Source: an uncultured Paracoccaceae bacterium
GTDB taxonomy: Bacteria > Pseudomonadota > Alphaproteobacteria > Rhodobacterales > Rhodobacteraceae
NCBI GenBank assembly: GCA_947503935.1
Contig: CANNFR010000012.1
Coordinates: forward strand, 1-64,000
Length of the DNA stretch: 64,000 nucleotides
Direction of reading: 5' to 3'
Under the pieces are notes generated by a model. The model made no database searches. It saw nothing but the letters and a program-made list of their open reading frames with translations, and was not told the DNA's origin. Of the stretch, positions 19,032 through 27,989 are shown in pieces; position 1 is the first letter of the stretch, and every line of letters starts with the position of its first letter. The position numbers and the translations under genes are program-made.

Positions 19032-20378
19032 TTAGCCGAGGTTTTCGGCCAGCCACTTTTCCAGCCAGTGAATGGTGTAATCGCCGGTCAGCACGTCCTC
19101 TTCCTCCAGCAACGCGCGGAACAGCGGGATCGTCGTATCGACACCATCGACGATAATCTCGCCCAAGGCGCGCCTCAGGCGGGCCAGCGCCTCGGGCCGG
19201 TCGCGGCCATGGACGATCAGCTTGCCGATCAGGCTGTCGTAATAGGGCGGAATGCGATAGCCGTCGTAGAGGGCGGAATCCATCCGAACGCCAAGCCCGC
19301 CCGGCGCATGATATTGCGAGATGCGCCCCGGAGAGGGTGAGAAATTCGGCAGCTTTTCAGCGTTGATCCGCACCTCGATCGAATGGCCGTTCGGTACCAG
19401 ATCGTCTTGCTGAAACTCCATCGGCAGACCAGCGGCCACGCGGATCTGTTCACGCACCAGATCGACGCCGTAGACGGCCTCGGTCACCGGGTGTTCGACC
19501 TGCAGGCGGGTGTTCATCTCGATGAAATAAAACTCACCGTTTTCAAACAGATATTCGATGGTGCCGGCGCCGGAATAGCCGATCTTGGCCACGGCCTCGG
19601 CCGAGGTGCGCCCGATTTCGGCGCGCATCTCGGGCGTGATGGCGGGGCCTGGCGCCTCCTCCAGCACTTTTTGGTGCCGTCGCTGAAGCGAGCAGTCGCG
19701 TTCACCCAGATGCACGGCGCGGCCCTTGCCGTCGCCGAAGACCTGGATTTCGATGTGGCGCGGCTTGCCGAGATATTTCTCGATATAGACCTCATCATTG
19801 CCGAAGGCGGCCTTGGCTTCGGACCGTGCGGTGCGGAAGGCGTTTTCCAGCTCATCCTCGGATTTCGCCAGCTTCATGCCGCGCCCGCCGCCGCCGGCCG
19901 TGGCCTTGATGATGACGGGATAGCCGATTTCAGCGCCGACCTGCTTGGCCTCGGCCACGTCGGCCACGCCGCCCGCTGACCCGGGCACGCAAGGCACACC
20001 CAGCGCCTTGACCGTGTCCTTCGCGGTGATCTTGTCGCCCATAATGCGGATATGTTCGGCGGTGGGCCCGATGAAGGTCAGCCCGTGATCCTCGACGATC
20101 TGCACAAAATTCGCGTTCTCGGATAGAAACCCATAGCCCGGATGGATCGCCTCGGCACCCGTGATCTCGCAGGCCGAGATGATGGCCGGCACCGAGAGGT
20201 AGCTGTCGGGCGAGGGCGGTGGGCCGATGCACACGCTTTCATCTGCCATGCGCACATGCATCGCATCGGCGTCAGCGGTAGAGTGCACGGCGACCGACCC
20301 GATGCCCATCTCGCGGCAGGCGCGGATCACGCGGAGGGCGATCTCGCCCCGGTTCGCGATGAGGATCTTCTGGAACAT
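19032..20378 (-). CDS. accC: Acetyl-CoA carboxylase biotin carboxylase subunit
   Basis: Carboxylates the biotin of AccB using ATP and bicarbonate in the first step of fatty acid synthesis. ATP-grasp features are intact: the glycine-rich loop [12 protein letters not shown], the active-site lysine in KVLEEAPGP, the metal-binding and catalytic block [17 protein letters not shown], and the C-terminal RINAE. Length 448 residues is standard. It begins 4 bases after accB, giving a tightly coupled operon. Confidence 0.96.
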   Translation of the reverse strand: MFQKILIANRGEIALRVIRACREMGIGSVAVHSTADADAMHVRMADESVCIGPPPSPDSYLSVPAIISACEITGAEAIHPGYGFLSENANFVQIVEDHGLTFIGPTAEHIRIMGDKITAKDTVKALGVPCVPGSAGGVADVAEAKQVGAEIGYPVIIKATAGGGGRGMKLAKSEDELENAFRTARSEAKAAFGNDEVYIEKYLGKPRHIEIQVFGDGKGRAVHLGERDCSLQRRHQKVLEEAPGPAITPEMRAEIGRTSAEAVAKIGYSGAGTIEYLFENGEFYFIEMNTRLQVEHPVTEAVYGVDLVREQIRVAAGLPMEFQQDDLVPNGHSIEVRINAEKLPNFSPSPGRISQYHAPGGLGVRMDSALYDGYRIPPYYDSLIGKLIVHGRDRPEALARLRRALGEIIVDGVDTTIPLFRALLEEEDVLTGDYTIHWLEKWLAENLG

Positions 20379-20382
20379 GCGA

Positions 20383-20880
20383 TCACTCGATGATCATCAG
20401 GGGGGCGCCGTATTCCACCGGTGCACCGTCGGACACCAGGATGCGCTTGACCGTCCCGGCCTTTGGCGCGGGGATCTGGTTCATCGTTTTCATCGCCTCG
20501 ACGATCAGGATCGTCTGGCCCTCGCTAACGGTTGATCCGACGCTGACAAACGCATCGGCGCCTGGTTCGGGCTGCAGATAGACGGTGCCCACCATGGGTG
20601 AGGTCACCGCGCCGGGGTGATCGACCGGATCGTCCGAGGCGGGGGCCGGCGCCGGGGCGCCTGCGGCGGGCGCGGCCTGCGGTGCCGGGGCCGGTGCGGC
20701 GGCGGCCGGCGCGGCCGGGATCTGCACCATCTGCGGCGCGGCCTTCGAGACGCGCACATTCAGGCTGTCATCCTCGCCATATTCGCGCATGACCTCCAAC
20801 TCGGTCAGCTCATTTTCCTTCAGAAGCCGTGCAAGCGCTTCGATGAAGGCCACATCGGCCTCGTGATTGTGTTTGGTCAT
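20383..20880 (-). CDS. accB: Acetyl-CoA carboxylase biotin carboxyl carrier protein
   Basis: Carries biotin between AccC and the carboxyltransferase. The C-terminal biotinyl domain holds the modified lysine in EAMKTMNQ (EAMKMMN in many species) and the thumb-like region GAPVEYG. The N-terminal dimerising helix is followed by an Ala/Pro-rich flexible linker of about 45 residues ([18 protein letters not shown]-type). Length 165 residues. First gene of the accB-accC-aat operon; the promoter should lie in the 251-base gap shared with the divergent preT gene. Confidence 0.95.
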   Translation of the reverse strand: MTKHNHEADVAFIEALARLLKENELTELEVMREYGEDDSLNVRVSKAAPQMVQIPAAPAAAAPAPAPQAAPAAGAPAPAPASDDPVDHPGAVTSPMVGTVYLQPEPGADAFVSVGSTVSEGQTILIVEAMKTMNQIPAPKAGTVKRILVSDGAPVEYGAPLMIIE

Positions 20881-21131
20881 GCCGTCCTCGGGTCCGATCT
20901 GCCTTGCCCATCTGGTGTGGGTCCTCGCGTTCGGCCGCTTATACGGCAGAGGGCGCGGGGTGAAAAGCGCGAGTTTTGTAGCCGTGTGACGGGCGATACC
21001 CCGCCTTGTGCTGCATTGTTGGGCAAAGGGGTCCGCTCAGGGCCGGCGGAAAAATTTACCGTTTGATAAAAAAATCACTCTGTGGCAGCGTTTTCCTTGA
21101 AGATCAGCGCGCCATGGGGAGGCTAGCCAAC

Positions 21132-22466
21132 ATGACTGACCGCCATCTGACACCGGGTGTGGTTGCAAATCGTCTGGCACCCGAGGCCTATGACCGGAAT
21201 TTCGCCGACCTCTATCCGCCCTATGACAAGCATGAGGCCGCCGTCGCCGCCGATCGGTGCTATTTTTGCCACGATGCGCCGTGCATCACGGCCTGCCCGA
21301 CGGGCATCGATATCCCGCTCTTCATCCGCCAGATCCAGACTGGCATGCCCGAGGGCGCGGCCAAGACCATCCTTGACGCCAATATTCTGGGGGGCATGTG
21401 CGCCCGCGTCTGCCCGACCGAGACGCTTTGCGAAGAGGCCTGCGTGCGTGAGGCGGCCGAGGGGCAGCCGGTTGAGATCGGGCGCTTGCAGCGCTTTGCC
21501 ACCGACACGCTGATGGTAGAAGGGGTGCATCCGTTTACACGGGGCCAGGCTACTGGCAAGCGAGTGGCGGTGGTGGGCGCGGGGCCTGCCGGGCTGGCCT
21601 GCGCGCACCGTCTGGCGATGCATGGCCATGACGTGGTGATGTTCGATGCGCGCGAGAAGGCGGGCGGTCTGAACGAATACGGCATTGCGGCTTACAAAAC
21701 CGCAGGCGGGTTTGCGCAGGCCGAGGTGGAATGGCTGCTGCAGATCGGTGGGATCATGGTGGAAACCGGTAAGGCGCTGGGCCGTGACGTGACGCTTGAG
21801 GGGCTGAGGGCCGAGTACGACGCGGTGTTTCTGGGCATCGGTCTGGCCGGGGTGAATGCACTTCGCACCGAAGGCGAGGACCGCGCGCATGTGCATGACG
21901 CGGTCGATTTCATTGCTGAATTGCGGCAATCGCGCGATCTGTCAAAGCTGCCCGTGGGCCGCGATGTGGTGGTGATCGGCGGTGGGATGACGGCGGTCGA
22001 TGCGGCGGTGCAATCCAAGCTGCTGGGCGCCGAGAACGTGACGATGGTCTATCGCCGTGGCCGCGAGGCAATGGGCGCCAGCGGTTATGAGCAGGATCAT
22101 GCGGCCTCGAAAGGCGTGCGCATCATCACCGGCGCGGCGCCTGTGCGGATCATCGGCAACGGGGCTGCGGAGGCAGTGGAATTCGCCTATACTGAGGAAG
22201 GGGTCGAGGGCCTGACGCTGAGTGACAAGATCTTCCGGTTAAAGGCCGATCAGGTGTTCAAGGCCATCGGCCAGACCCTGGAGGGCCTGCCTGAAGGGCT
22301 GCAATTGTCCGGCCGCAAGATCGCCGTGACGGGCGCGGGCCGCACCAATCTGGACGGCGTCTGGGCCGGTGGCGACTGCGCGATCGGGGGCGATGATCTG
22401 ACGGTGACGGCGGTGGCCGAGGGGCGCGACGCAGCGATGGATATTCATGCGACACTGACCGCCTAG
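21132..22466 (+). CDS. preT: NAD-dependent dihydropyrimidine dehydrogenase, FAD subunit PreT
   Basis: Electron-input subunit of the bacterial uracil/thymine reductase. It has the N-terminal Fe-S cysteine cluster (CYFCHDAPCITACPTG and MCARVCPTETLCEEAC), an FAD Rossmann motif VAVVGAGPAGLACAH and an NAD(P) motif VVVIGGGMTAVDAA. 444 residues, like PreT and the N-terminal part of mammalian DPYD. Start ATG 21132 is chosen because homologues begin just before the MTDRHLTPG-like region; no strong ribosome site favours the longer frame. It precedes preA by 101 bases. No RutR-type operator was seen in front of it. Confidence 0.93.
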   Translation: MTDRHLTPGVVANRLAPEAYDRNFADLYPPYDKHEAAVAADRCYFCHDAPCITACPTGIDIPLFIRQIQTGMPEGAAKTILDANILGGMCARVCPTETLCEEACVREAAEGQPVEIGRLQRFATDTLMVEGVHPFTRGQATGKRVAVVGAGPAGLACAHRLAMHGHDVVMFDAREKAGGLNEYGIAAYKTAGGFAQAEVEWLLQIGGIMVETGKALGRDVTLEGLRAEYDAVFLGIGLAGVNALRTEGEDRAHVHDAVDFIAELRQSRDLSKLPVGRDVVVIGGGMTAVDAAVQSKLLGAENVTMVYRRGREAMGASGYEQDHAASKGVRIITGAAPVRIIGNGAAEAVEFAYTEEGVEGLTLSDKIFRLKADQVFKAIGQTLEGLPEGLQLSGRKIAVTGAGRTNLDGVWAGGDCAIGGDDLTVTAVAEGRDAAMDIHATLTA

Positions 22467-22475
22467 TGCCGCGGC

Positions 22476-22496
22476 GCCCCGGACCTGATCCGGGGC
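22476..22496. repeat. REP-like palindrome in preT-preA gap
   Basis: Perfect 8-bp arms GCCCCGGA / TCCGGGGC around the loop CCTGA. A second palindrome of the mirrored type (CCGGG, TCAAG, CCCGG) follows at 22525-22539. A related element with the same CCTGA loop lies at 48411-48431. The pair in inverted order may form a larger stem between the two genes and affect mRNA stability or translation of preA. Confidence 0.6.
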
Positions 22497-22524
22497 CTCA
22501 TGGGAAGGCGAACAGGTCGAGGCC

Positions 22525-22539
22525 CCGGGTCAAGCCCGG
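22525..22539. repeat. Second REP-like palindrome in preT-preA gap
   Basis: Arms CCGGG and CCCGG around TCAAG, 28 bases after the first palindrome. The loop and arms resemble the reverse orientation of the CCTGA-loop element, so the two make an inverted pair ending about 28 bases before the preA start. Confidence 0.5.
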
Positions 22540-22567
22540 TGCAGCTTGGGAAAAGGAGAGAGCCGAC

Positions 22568-23872
22568 ATGGCCAACCTCGCAACCGATTTCGTAGGGATC
22601 AAATCCCCGAACCCGTTCTGGCTGGCCTCGGCGCCGCCGACGGACAAGGAATACAACGTCGTCCGCGCTTTCAAGGCGGGCTGGGGCGGTGTGGTCTGGA
22701 AGACACTGGGCGAGGCCGGGCCGCCCGTGGTGAACGTCAACGGCCCGCGCTATGGCGCGATCTGGGGCGCGGATCGCCGCCTTCTGGGGCTGAACAATAT
22801 CGAGCTCATCACCGACCGCCCGCTTGAGGTGAACCTGCGCGAGATCAAACAGGTCAAGCGCGACTGGCCCGACCGCGCCATGATCGTCAGCCTCATGGTG
22901 CCGTGTGAGGAGGCCGCCTGGAAAGCCATCCTCCCCCATGTCGAAGAGACCGGCGCCGACGGGATCGAGCTGAACTTCGGTTGTCCCCATGGGATGAGCG
23001 AGCGCGGCATGGGCAGCGCTGTTGGCCAGGTGCCGGAATATGTCGAAATGGTCGCGCGCTGGTGCAAGCAGAACACCCGGATGCCGGTGATCGTGAAACT
23101 GACGCCGAACATCACCGATGTACGCCAATCGGCCCGCGCGGCGGTGCGCGGCGGGGCCGATGCCGTATCGCTGATCAACACAATCAACTCGATCACGGGC
23201 GTTGATCTCGACACGATGTCGCCCGAGCCCTCGATCGACGGCAAGGGCAGCCATGGCGGCTATTGCGGCCCGGCGGTCAAGCCGATTGCCCTGCATATGG
23301 TGGCCGATATCGCGCGCGATCCTGAATGCAAGAACATTCCGATTTCGGGCATCGGCGGGATCACCACCTGGCGCGATGCGGCCGAATTCCTCAGCCTCGG
23401 GGCCGGCAATGTGCAGGTCTGCACGGCGGCGATGACCTATGGCTTCAAGGTCGTGCAGGAGATGATTGCAGGCCTGTCCGACTGGATGGACGACAAGGGC
23501 TATGCCTCCGTCGCCGAGGTCTCGGGCCGCGCGGTGCCGAATGTGACTGACTGGCAGTATCTGAACCTGAATTACGTCACCAAGGCGCGCATCGATCAGG
23601 ATCTCTGCATCAAATGCGGGCGCTGCTATGCGGCCTGCGAGGATACCTCACACCAGGCCATCGCGATGTCGGATGACCGGGTGTTCACGGTGATCGACGA
23701 GGAATGCGTGGCCTGCAACCTTTGTGTCGATGTCTGCCCCGTCGAGGAGTGCATCACCATGGAACGGCTGGAGGCAGGCACGACCGACCCGCGCACCGGC
23801 AAGGTGGTGTCGGACGAGTATGCCAACTGGACGACGCATCCGAACAATCCGTCGGTCCAGGCGGCGGAGTAA
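22568..23872 (+). CDS. preA: NAD-dependent dihydropyrimidine dehydrogenase, catalytic subunit PreA
   Basis: FMN and Fe-S subunit that reduces uracil and thymine to the 5,6-dihydro forms. A dihydroorotate-dehydrogenase-like TIM barrel carries the NFGCPHGMSERGMGSAVGQ block with the catalytic-loop cysteine and VIVKLTPNITD. The C-terminus holds two [4Fe-4S] ferredoxin motifs, CIKCGRCYAAC and CVACNLCVDVCPVEEC. Length 434 residues fits PreA. An AAAAGGAGAG ribosome site precedes ATG 22568. Works as a heterotetramer with PreT. First step of the pathway completed by the genes at 25.2-31.1 kb. Confidence 0.95.
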   Translation: MANLATDFVGIKSPNPFWLASAPPTDKEYNVVRAFKAGWGGVVWKTLGEAGPPVVNVNGPRYGAIWGADRRLLGLNNIELITDRPLEVNLREIKQVKRDWPDRAMIVSLMVPCEEAAWKAILPHVEETGADGIELNFGCPHGMSERGMGSAVGQVPEYVEMVARWCKQNTRMPVIVKLTPNITDVRQSARAAVRGGADAVSLINTINSITGVDLDTMSPEPSIDGKGSHGGYCGPAVKPIALHMVADIARDPECKNIPISGIGGITTWRDAAEFLSLGAGNVQVCTAAMTYGFKVVQEMIAGLSDWMDDKGYASVAEVSGRAVPNVTDWQYLNLNYVTKARIDQDLCIKCGRCYAACEDTSHQAIAMSDDRVFTVIDEECVACNLCVDVCPVEECITMERLEAGTTDPRTGKVVSDEYANWTTHPNNPSVQAAE

Positions 23873-23908
23873 CCTCGGAGGCATCTCCTTAGCATAAAGG
23901 CCCCTGAC

Positions 23909-24328
23909 CTAACTCAGCTTGTCCAGTTCGGGCTTTCCGCCGGTTTCCAACTGACGGAGGGCTTCCACCGAACTGCGCGTCTGGCCGGCCAGAAGAACCG
24001 GTTGCGGATCTTTGTCGGTCTGGTCCTTGTCGTCACCCTCATCCGGCGCCGTCTCGACCGTGCGATCAAGCGCGCGGGCGCGTTCGGCTTCAAGCACGTT
24101 GGCGGCGAAGGTGGGCGGTGGCCCGACCGGTTCGGCCGGATCATAGCGCCGCGCCTTGACGTCGCGCGCGATGCGCTCGGCCTCCTGACCACGGTCGCGC
24201 ATCATGTCGTTGCGCGCACGATCGCCCGCCTCGGCGCCACGAATGGCCGTTGGCGTCTCTGCGGTCTTCGGTGCCCTGACGGGCTCAAGGCCCGACACGG
24301 CGATTTGAACGGGTTGTACTGTCAACAT
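23909..24328 (-). CDS. Hypothetical protein, low-complexity charged
   Basis: A 139-residue protein starting MLTVQPVQIAVSG. It has no signal peptide and no membrane helix. The centre is rich in Arg, Glu and Ala (AGDRARNDMMRDRGQEAERI) and likely helical, followed by YDPAEPVGPPPTFAANVLEAE and an acidic stretch DEGDDKDQTDKDP. The family is not recognised. Codon use and the GGAG ribosome site 8 bases before the ATG support a real gene. It lies downstream of rutR on the same strand, so it may be in a RutR-controlled transcript, but no functional link is visible. Confidence 0.6.
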   Translation of the reverse strand: MLTVQPVQIAVSGLEPVRAPKTAETPTAIRGAEAGDRARNDMMRDRGQEAERIARDVKARRYDPAEPVGPPPTFAANVLEAERARALDRTVETAPDEGDDKDQTDKDPQPVLLAGQTRSSVEALRQLETGGKPELDKLS

Positions 24329-24403
24329 CCCCTTGGCTCCACATCGGAACCCCCACCGATTCGGTAGCTTATCCACAATCCCTTACCGGCGCGTTAAGCC
24401 CGG

Positions 24404-25024
24404 TTAAGGCGACAGAAGCTTTGTGAACAGGGTGTCAATGAAGAGGGAGGCCTCAGGGTAGGGGTCAGTGCCCTCATCCCCCAGAACGGCGCGCACCTGC
24501 ACATCGAAATCGGCATAATGCTGGGTCAGCGCCCAGATCGAGAAGATCAGGTGCACCGGGTGCAGCCGCGCGATGCGCCCCTCGTCCATCCAGGCCCGCA
24601 GCACCACGGTTTTCTCATCGACCAGCGCCTTCAGCCCGGTGCCCAGAAGCGGGCCCAGATGCGGCGCGCCCTGCAGCACTTCGTTGGCGAAAAGCCGGCT
24701 CTCGCGCGGCATCTCGCGGCTCATCTCAAGCTTGCGGTGAACATAGCGCAGCAGTTCCGCCTTGGGGTCGCCCGCGGGATCGAGCGCGCGCAAGGGGTCG
24801 AGCCAGGTATCCAGAAGACCCGACAAAAGTTCGGTGTGGATCGCCTCTTTCGACGGGAAATAGTAGAGGAGGTTGGGTTTCGACAATCCCGCCTTCTCGG
24901 CGATCTGATCCAGCGTCGTGCCCCGGAACCCGTGGGTTGAGAACGCGTCCAGCGCCGCGTCCAGAATGGCGCGGCGGTTTTCCTGCTGGATGCGGCTGGG
25001 TGGTTTTGTCTGAAGTCCCGGCAT
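24404..25024 (-). CDS. rutR: TetR-family regulator RutR, pyrimidine-responsive
   Basis: Repressor/activator that in E. coli senses uracil and thymine and binds TTGACCAnnTGGTCAA. The N-terminal helix-turn-helix reads TTLDQIAEKAGLSKPNLLYYF, followed by PSKEAIHTELL, both very close to RutR. The C-terminal all-helical ligand domain contains HLIFSIWALTQHYADF, the pyrimidine-binding region in RutR. Length 206 residues fits. The gene is divergent from the aminotransferase; a near-consensus operator lies between them. Inference: it controls the reductive pyrimidine genes here in place of the oxidative Rut operon. Confidence 0.9.
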   Translation of the reverse strand: MPGLQTKPPSRIQQENRRAILDAALDAFSTHGFRGTTLDQIAEKAGLSKPNLLYYFPSKEAIHTELLSGLLDTWLDPLRALDPAGDPKAELLRYVHRKLEMSREMPRESRLFANEVLQGAPHLGPLLGTGLKALVDEKTVVLRAWMDEGRIARLHPVHLIFSIWALTQHYADFDVQVRAVLGDEGTDPYPEASLFIDTLFTKLLSP

Positions 25025-25159
25025 TGGCGCCCTGTCTTGCTATCGGGCGCCAATCGCCCTGAGCCAGATGAAATAGCGCCCGTTTCCCGGTTGCAAGACG
25101 GCTTTGCTGCAAATGCCGAACACTTCTTGACGCATGCGATGGCGTTACCTAGCGTGATC

Positions 25160-25175
25160 CTGACCAATCGGTCAA
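25160..25175. promoter_or_regulatory. Predicted RutR operator
   Basis: The sequence CTGACCAATCGGTCAA matches the RutR consensus TTGACCAnnTGGTCAA at 12 of 14 defined positions, with both TGACC/GGTCA half-sites perfect. It sits between divergent rutR (start 25024) and the aminotransferase gene (start 25238), so it can serve both autoregulation and pathway control. Confidence 0.75.
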
Positions 25176-25237
25176 AAGATAAACGACGCCGCCCCTTTTC
25201 GGCCCCTGGCCGCGGGGGCTTTCCCCTGGGGGCTACC

Positions 25238-26560
25238 ATGGCGCTTGACCGCAAACCTGCACCGAACGACCTGAACGCCTTCTGGATGCCGTTTACGGCC
25301 AATCGGCAGTTCAAGAAGGCGCCCCGCATGCTGGTGGCGGCGCAGGACATGCATTTCACCAATTCCCAGGGCCGCCAGATTCTGGATGGCACGGCCGGCC
25401 TCTGGTGCTGCAATGCGGGCCATTGCCGCCCGAAGATCACGGAAGCGATCCAGGTTCAGGCGGCCGAACTGGATTATGCGCCCGCCTTCCAGATGGGCCA
25501 CCCCAAGGCGTTCGAGCTGGCCAACGCACTGGTCGGCATGGCGCCTGAGGGCATGGACCACGCGTTTTTCTGCAATTCGGGCAGCGAGGCGGTGGAAACC
25601 GCGCTGAAGATCGCGCTGGCCTATCACCGGGTCCGAGGCGAGGGGGCGCGCACCCGTCTGATCGGGCGCGAGAGGGGCTATCACGGGGTGAATTTCGGCG
25701 GCATCTCGGTGGGCGGGATCGTCAACAACCGCAAGTTCTTCGGTACTCTCTTGGCAGGGGTCGACCATCTGCCGCACACGCATCTGCCGCAGAACCAATG
25801 GGTCAAGGGCCAGCCCGAACACGGCGCCGAACTGGCCGATGAGTTGGAGCGCATCGTGGCCCTTCACGGCCCCGAGACCATCGCGGCTGTGATCGTTGAA
25901 CCCGTCGCAGGCTCGACCGGGGTGATCTTGCCGCCAAAGGGCTATCTTCAGCGGCTGCGCGCGATCACGCAAAAGCACGGCATCTTGCTGATCTTCGATG
26001 AGGTGATCACCGGGTTCGGGCGCCTCGGCGCGCCGTTCGCGGCGGATTATTTCGGCGTCATGCCTGACATGATCACCTGCGCCAAAGGTCTGACCAACGG
26101 TGTGATCCCGATGGGCGCCGTGCTGACCTCGGGCGCGATCCACGATGCCTTCATGACCGGGCCCGAACATGTGATCGAGCTCTTCCACGGCTATACCTAT
26201 TCGGGATCACCCATCGCCGCCGCCGCCGGGCTGGCAACGCTTGAGACCTATCGCGAAGAGGGGCTGTTTGAGCGCGCAGCCGACATCGCGCCCTACTGGC
26301 AAGAGGCACTGCATTCGCTGCGGGACCTGCCGCATGTCATCGACATCCGCAATATGGGCCTGATCGGTGCGGTCGAACTGGACCCCATCGCGGGCGAGCC
26401 CACCAAACGCGCGTTCGAGGCGTTTCTGGCGGCCTATGACAAGGGCATCCTGATCCGTACGACCGGGGACATCATCGCGATGAGCCCGCCGCTGATCATC
26501 GAGAAGACCCATATAGACGAGCTGATCGGGACTTTGCGCGACGTGCTGAAAGCGGCCTGA
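25238..26560 (+). CDS. Omega-amino acid:pyruvate aminotransferase (beta-alanine type)
   Basis: PLP-dependent class III aminotransferase, here probably converting beta-alanine (and 3-aminoisobutyrate) from pyrimidine breakdown to malonate semialdehyde. The N-terminus NDLNAFWMPFTANRQFKKAP matches omega-amino acid:pyruvate transaminases. SGSEAVETALKIALAYHR, the cofactor-binding DEVITGFGRLG and the Schiff-base lysine in TCAKGLTNG are intact. 440 residues. Start ATG 25238 is set by homology; the longer open frame is upstream DNA containing the RutR site. The gene context (RutR operator, dihydropyrimidinase, amidohydrolase) supports the beta-alanine assignment over taurine or other amines. Confidence 0.88.
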   Translation: MALDRKPAPNDLNAFWMPFTANRQFKKAPRMLVAAQDMHFTNSQGRQILDGTAGLWCCNAGHCRPKITEAIQVQAAELDYAPAFQMGHPKAFELANALVGMAPEGMDHAFFCNSGSEAVETALKIALAYHRVRGEGARTRLIGRERGYHGVNFGGISVGGIVNNRKFFGTLLAGVDHLPHTHLPQNQWVKGQPEHGAELADELERIVALHGPETIAAVIVEPVAGSTGVILPPKGYLQRLRAITQKHGILLIFDEVITGFGRLGAPFAADYFGVMPDMITCAKGLTNGVIPMGAVLTSGAIHDAFMTGPEHVIELFHGYTYSGSPIAAAAGLATLETYREEGLFERAADIAPYWQEALHSLRDLPHVIDIRNMGLIGAVELDPIAGEPTKRAFEAFLAAYDKGILIRTTGDIIAMSPPLIIEKTHIDELIGTLRDVLKAA

Positions 26561-26736
26561 AGGCAGGCTGGCCTTTCGGTCACGTTCTCCAAAAATGCAG
26601 TGTCACGCTGGCATCTCGGCGATCTGATGCCAAAAGGATGGGCGTCTTTCCTCCGTTGAATCGCCGATGGGTGGCGCGGCCCGAGTTTTCCGTTGACGCC
26701 GCCATCTGCCTGTGATCGCGTCGATCGGACTGAAAG

Positions 26737-27066
26737 ATGAGCATTTCGGGGACAATGGAATTGATGGCGCGTGCGCAAGCGGTGGCAACACTGTTGATTG
26801 ACGATGGGCGGGTGCGGACCACCCGGTTTGATTTCGCCCCTGGTGCCGAAACGGGATGGCATCTGCACGCCCATGATTATGTCATTGTCGCCCTGACCGA
26901 TTGTCTGATGCGCCTGGACGAGCCCGGCGGCACCAGCCGCGATGTGACGGTGCCCGTGGGCAATGCTTATCGCCGCGATGCGGGCGTCGAACACAACGTC
27001 ATAAATGCCGGCACCACAGCCATGGCCTTTATAGAAGTGGAACTGAAGGAAAGCCCTGTCGCATGA
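26737..27066 (+). CDS. Cupin-domain protein
   Basis: Single-domain cupin of 109 residues. The first metal motif is recognisable as ETGWHLHAHDYVIVAL, with histidines HLHAHD, and the second half has GNAYRRDAGVEHNVIN with a histidine and asparagine. The metal-binding site therefore looks usable. The stop overlaps the start of the next gene in ATGA. Such small cupins can be isomerases, dioxygenase-like enzymes or sensors; nothing decides between these. It sits inside the pyrimidine block, 176 bases after the aminotransferase, so a role on a pathway intermediate is possible. Confidence 0.75.
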   Translation: MSISGTMELMARAQAVATLLIDDGRVRTTRFDFAPGAETGWHLHAHDYVIVALTDCLMRLDEPGGTSRDVTVPVGNAYRRDAGVEHNVINAGTTAMAFIEVELKESPVA

Positions 27067-27971
27067 CACTGGACACCGCAAATGCCCCGCTTGTTCTGAC
27101 CGAGACCCTGACAAGCGCGCCCTTCAACTTCATCGTCGCGATCCGTCACCCCGAGACGGTGATCAGCCTGCATGAGCAACAGACCGCTCTGGCCGATCTG
27201 TTCCGCTCGATCGACGCCCAGACCGACCGGCGTTTCGCCGTCTATGTGGCGTGCAACCCCGAACAGATCCTGCCCGAACACGGGCCTTACGTGCACCGCG
27301 TGAATGTCGACATTCCGCCCAACACGCAGATGGCCAAGGCCAAGACGCTGGAGGAACTGTACGAGCTTTTCCGCAATGACAAGGGAAGCCGTGTGGCCGC
27401 CGCCTTGGATGTGATCGACCGCGATGCCTATGTGATGATCGTCGATGACGACGATTTCGTCAGTTCTCGGATCGTGGAATTCGTGCTGTCGCAGCAGGGA
27501 GAGCGGACTGGTTGGCTGGTGGATAAGGGCTATTCCTGGACCACCGGCTCGGGTGCTCTCTACGAGGTTGACGGGTTTCACAGGCTCTGCGGTACCAGTG
27601 TGGTCGCGCCTGCGCGCTACTACAAATACGTGCGTAAACAGGGCAGTACCCGCGATGGCATTCAGGAATTGGGCGGCCACCGAGCCGTGGTCGACAATGC
27701 CCGCCGCAACAAGCTGACCTTTCAGCCCCTGCCATTCCGTGGCGCCATCTACCGGCTGGGCCACAGCAATGCCTCGCAGGCCGATGTGCAGCGCCTGACG
27801 GCCAATGGCAAAGGCCCGAAGAAACCCACCCTTGTGGAACGCGGCATCGGCAAGGTCAGCCGGGCGCTTACGGGTGCGACGGTTGAAGAGGGGCCGAAGA
27901 TCAGGATCGATCACCCCATTGAAATCGAGACCGATTTGATGCGAGAGTTTTTCGGACGAAAGGCCACATAG
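27063..27971 (+). CDS. GT-A-like glycosyltransferase family protein
   Basis: 302-residue cytosolic protein with the outline of a GT-A nucleotide-sugar transferase: FNFIVAIRHPETVIS at the N-terminus, a first strand-helix FAVYVACNPEQ, and the metal-binding-type acidic motif YVMIVDDDDFVSS near residue 125. It resembles the putative rhamnosyltransferase-type proteins of Rhodobacteraceae, but that link is weak by eye. Starts in an ATGA overlap with the cupin gene and ends 18 bases before the amidohydrolase gene, so it lies within the same transcript. Why a glycosyltransferase should be among pyrimidine genes is unclear. Confidence 0.6.
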   Translation: MTLDTANAPLVLTETLTSAPFNFIVAIRHPETVISLHEQQTALADLFRSIDAQTDRRFAVYVACNPEQILPEHGPYVHRVNVDIPPNTQMAKAKTLEELYELFRNDKGSRVAAALDVIDRDAYVMIVDDDDFVSSRIVEFVLSQQGERTGWLVDKGYSWTTGSGALYEVDGFHRLCGTSVVAPARYYKYVRKQGSTRDGIQELGGHRAVVDNARRNKLTFQPLPFRGAIYRLGHSNASQADVQRLTANGKGPKKPTLVERGIGKVSRALTGATVEEGPKIRIDHPIEIETDLMREFFGRKAT

Positions 27972-27989
27972 CACCCAGAAGGAGCCCCC

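Noticed and set aside
21060-21110. Sigma-54 promoter before preT (TGGCAG...TTGAA)
   Set aside because: Spacing between the GG and GC elements does not fit the -24/-12 rule.
20881-21131. RutR operator before preT
   Set aside because: No TGACC/GGTCA pair was found in this gap.
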